Assembly: GCA_023055355.1 (NCBI GenBank)
Contig: JALJCS010000052.1
Location: 1,815,501-1,879,500, forward strand
DNA: 64,000 nt
Reading direction: 5' to 3'
From: Agelaius tricolor
Taxonomy: Eukaryota; Chordata; Aves; Passeriformes; Icteridae
In this document: in pieces, positions 61,245 to 64,000 of the stretch
Layout: every line of letters starts with the position of its first letter
Numbering within the stretch: position 1 is the stretch's first letter
Translations under genes and position numbers: made by a program
Notes under the pieces: generated by a model
The model's database searches: none
What the model was told of the DNA's origin: nothing
Seen by the model: only the letters and a program-made list of their open reading frames with translations

Positions 61245-62314
61245 GCCGGCACCTGGAGGAGGCATGGGGGAGATTTGGAGTGCTGTCCAAGGGAGCAACT
61301 TGCCCAGCTTCCCCCAAGAAGTGCTTCCCTTCCCGCCACACTCTGCTGGCCTCAAAGGCTGAGGGGGCCCAGGGACCACGGCTTGAGGGGACACACCGTC
61401 CTGGCAGGCCTCCAGGCCCGGCCCCAGGCTGCTTACCTGCTCCTGAGAAGGAGCAGCACTGTCCTCCAAAAGATCCTTAGTGGGAGCATGAATCCCAGTG
61501 AGAGTGGGCCTGCTGCCAGTATTTGAGATGTCCTCAGTCTCGGCGGTGTTGCTCTTTGTCACGGCCACATCCTCACTTGCTGCCTTGTCTGCCTTTGCCC
61601 TGTCCTCGTTCATTGCAGCCTCAGAGTCTGCTGAGCGCTCAGCCCAATCTGGGTTGACATCAGGCTCTGCCTGGAGCTCGGTCAGCCCCGAGGCAGGCTG
61701 GGCTGTGCCCTCAGCTGCTGTGGGGCCCACCTTTCTATGTCGTCGAATGCGCAGCAATTTCCCAAACATCTGCAGGAGAATAAAGGGCAGGGAAGCCAGG
61801 CATGCTCCGTGGCATGCTCCAAGCGTGCTGCTGGGCTCAGCAGGGACAGCAGGCCCAGCCCAGCTGGGGGTGGCTGCAGGTACCTTCAGGGTTTTGCACA
61901 AGCGGCCACGGCCGGCTTCCTGCTCTTGTGTCTTCTCCAGGGCTGCACCTGGCAAAGAGCGAGCGCAGCCAGAGCTGAGGGGCTGCGGGAGAGGCCGGAG
62001 AACACAGCCCAGCCCTGCGCTCCCCAGGCAGGGAGAGCCCCGGCATGACCCAGGCGATGGAGCGCAGCCATTGTGGGCTGTCTGCTCTGCCCCTTGTCCA
62101 TCCTGTCCATGGGCATGTCCCCAGGGCATGGGATGGGATGGCATGGGGCCACGCTGGCTGTAGCCATCAGCCCTATGGCCCAGCTCTGCTACTCACCATC
62201 CTGCAGCGTCTGGATCTGCTCCGGGTCTTCAGGCTCTTGTGCTGGGGCGGCTCCAGGGCTTCTCTTTTTTTCCCCCCTGAACACTTTCAACAAGCCGGGC
62301 AATCTGGCTGCCAT

Positions 62315-64000
62315 GCCAGAGTCTGTTCTTGAGGGCGCCTTCAAGAGAGATGCCTCAGGATATCGCCAAGTCAACAACTGCACTTGTGCCTTCAAGGCAC
62401 CTGTGACAGACAAGCCTCAGGAAGGCTGCAGGACAGCAAGTCCTGCACTGTGGTCTTGAGGACTCCTGCCACAGTGACAGGAGACTCCTCCTAAGCCATT
62501 CCGGTGACCAAATCCCACCGTCTGGACTTGATGGCGCTGGCTGCAGGAATGGCAGACGCCTCGGGAAAGCTCCGAGTCACAGAGTCCCGCAGGCTGGCCT
62601 CGAGCTCAGCTGCGGGAATGACGCTGCGGAAAAGCTCCGGCTGAGACGGGAACGAGCGAGCTGTGCGGGGGCTCCTCACGGCACCGCTCTGTCCCCTTCT
62701 GTCCCGTCGCCTGTTCCGAGCACCCGGGCAAGCTTCTATTTCCCACGTGTCACAAAGGGCCCTAGGTCACCGGCTTCCATTCCATGCAACGCTGACCCTG
62801 CTGCAGCGTGCCAGCCAGGGCCCTTGCACACACTGCCGCCTGCCCCGGGGCCGCCCCCAGCCTGGCCAAAGTGGCCCAGGCTGGAAGCAATCCCTGCACC
62901 CAGGTGGCTAAGGCAGCCCCACAGGATCTCTTGCAACTGCTCCAAACATCAGCAACTCAAGTCCTTCCAAAAGTTGCAAACTTCTCCAATTAATAGCCAC
63001 GAGAATGGGAATGCTTTGGAAGTTTCTTCCCTTCTCAAAGCAGCAACTCCTTTGCCTTAACATCATCCACTGCAAGTCACTTGACCAAACATAACACTAC
63101 ACAGAGCCAAAAAGAAGGCCGTTCTTTGATTGGCAAGTGCTTTCCAAGAAGGGATTATTATCTCCTCATTCTCTTAAAGGAATAAAAGCTCTCAAGAAAT
63201 GAAAGACCACTCAGCGTTACAAGAGTAACCCAAACAAATGAGTAGATGGCAAATAGGCTAATCCTCCCCCAGTACAGATATCTAAGTGGCCAAGAAAGTA
63301 CAGCTCTCCCCTCTTGTTCCCTGCAGGAGAAACAGGACCAGGAAAAGAAATAGTCACAGAGATTTTTTCTGCCCTCCAGAACCAAAGCTGTGCCAAAGCA
63401 CAGATGCTGCCTTCAAAGGGACTCAAATTCCAGCCCAGACCTCTCACCTTCCAGACAACTCCTTCCCCAAAACCCACCCCCCAAACACCCCCACAGAAGC
63501 CCTCAACAGCCCGCCAGGACCCCCAGCTCTGCCCGTCCCTCCGCAGAGCTTTCCCAGCCTCCAGCAGGGCCCCTGCTTCCCTGCACCTGCCGTGGGAAGG
63601 CACTCAGGAGGATCTGCTCCAAGGCCTTCCCTGGCTTGGAGCAAAGCCAGCCTGCCAGGCCTATGGTTCCTGGGTCATCCTTCCCAGCCAGCCTTCCCGT
63701 GCACGGCTCTTCCATGGGCACATCTGCGCTCAGCTCGCACTTCTCCACTCTGGCAGGCCTGCTGGGAAAGGATCCAGAGCAGCCTGGCAAGCTCTTTCTC
63801 CAGCTCCTTCTTCACTCTTGGGCGAGCTAGAACATCCCACAGGAAAGACACTGCTGCCACAAGAAGTGGGTGGCATCAGGCAGCTCTGGGGAGACCCCTC
63901 AGCACTGCTGTATCCTGAGGGAACGCTGCTGGCCATCCCCTGTGCGTATCTGCAAAAGCTTCAAATCAGCTGCCTCAGCTTCCAGGGCCTCTCTTGGCCA
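62315..64000. other. 5' flank of MROH gene and unassigned sequence
   Basis: 62480-62720 is CpG-richer and may be promoter or 5' UTR of the MROH gene. At 63675-63860 on - an open frame with a helical, exon-like stretch (DVLARPRVKKELEKELARLL) is seen; it may belong to another gene running off the right edge. I cannot assign it. The rest shows nothing clear. Confidence 0.35.

Larger units (their letters stand above)
57699..62314 (-). pseudogene. Maestro heat-like repeat (MROH) family gene, broken and 3'-truncated
   Basis: Exons on -: 62314-62197 (starts MAARLPGLLK), 61948-61884, 61769-61437 (starts MFGKLL), 61252-60368 interrupted by LTR-5, 60111-59964, 59757-59576, 59493-59356, 59087-58973, 58800-58663, 58397-58224, 58115-57960 and 57800-57699. 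Family segments seen include RLAEEHPADVV, LLRCAPTCDR, VMEDWPLHSA, SSTTAPKLAEALL, LLPLFFQCHDE and FLKRRKLKQL. Junction phases agree throughout, so the gene model is sound. MROH proteins are HEAT-repeat proteins of mostly unknown role. Lesions: a solo LTR inside the exon that would read VPAMVRNIHQ, a TGA at 59459-59457 between LLC and LRCEH, and no exon after KFSEVL, where the FCRL cluster begins. Confidence 0.8.

Noticed and set aside
1..64000. CRISPR arrays, tRNA, rRNA or bacterial operon features
   Set aside because: None seen; the repeated units are spliced vertebrate genes and their flanks.

Overview
This window looks like songbird (passerine) genomic DNA. The coding parts are short vertebrate-type exons. 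The gene families are Fc receptor-like (FCRL) immunoglobulin-superfamily receptors and a maestro heat-like repeat (MROH) gene. Several solo retroviral LTRs are present, and the GC-rich, compact layout suggests a microchromosome. No bacterial, CRISPR, tRNA or rRNA features were seen. All family calls are from reading translated exons by eye; no database search was run.

From about 0.66 to 55.8 kb the window is a cluster of nine FCRL units (called U1 to U9 here). U1 to U4 are on + (0.66-20.1 kb), U5 on - (27.8-24.2 kb), U6 and U7 on + (31.6-42.1 kb), U8 on - (48.2-45.9 kb) and U9 on + (52.3-55.8 kb). The ancestral unit is: signal exon (49 bp coding), 21-bp second signal exon, Ig exons D1 to D5, transmembrane (TM) exon, and a tail from three small exons carrying ITIM-like tyrosine motifs. 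Every Ig exon begins and ends in phase 1, so exons can be lost or skipped without losing frame. The units are mosaics of that plan: D3 or D4 is missing from some, U8 has a fused D2/D5 domain, and U7 has a fused tail exon. Almost every unit carries a nonsense, frameshift or splice lesion. U6 (one stop, in skippable D4) and U8 (frame restored if one 83-nt intron is kept) are the best candidates for working genes.

Between units lies a repeated CpG-rich module. It carries two CTCF-like motifs exactly 32 bp apart, a CCAAT box, an ATGGCGGC motif and usually a perfect splice donor. Six copies occur in the window plus a remnant at the left edge, and each faces the same way as its neighbouring gene. 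A second repeated element, an ISRE-like GAAANNGAAA site, lies about 0.85 to 1.04 kb upstream of several start codons. Gene orientation flips at about 20.1, 29.6-30.2, 44.0 and 50.8 kb. The divergent intergenic regions 27.84-31.61 and 49.22-52.34 kb are inverted copies of each other, so the cluster contains a large inverted duplication. One LTR (20.13-21.05 kb) sits exactly at an orientation switch and lacks a target-site duplication. Another (48.25-49.21 kb) sits 10 bp upstream of the U8 start codon.

From 57.7 to 62.3 kb on the - strand is an MROH-like gene with twelve recognisable exons in consistent phase. It is broken by a solo LTR (with a 5-bp target-site duplication) inside an exon, by a nonsense codon, and by loss of its 3' end where it meets the FCRL cluster. 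The remaining 62.3-64.0 kb holds its 5' flank and one unassigned exon-like open frame.
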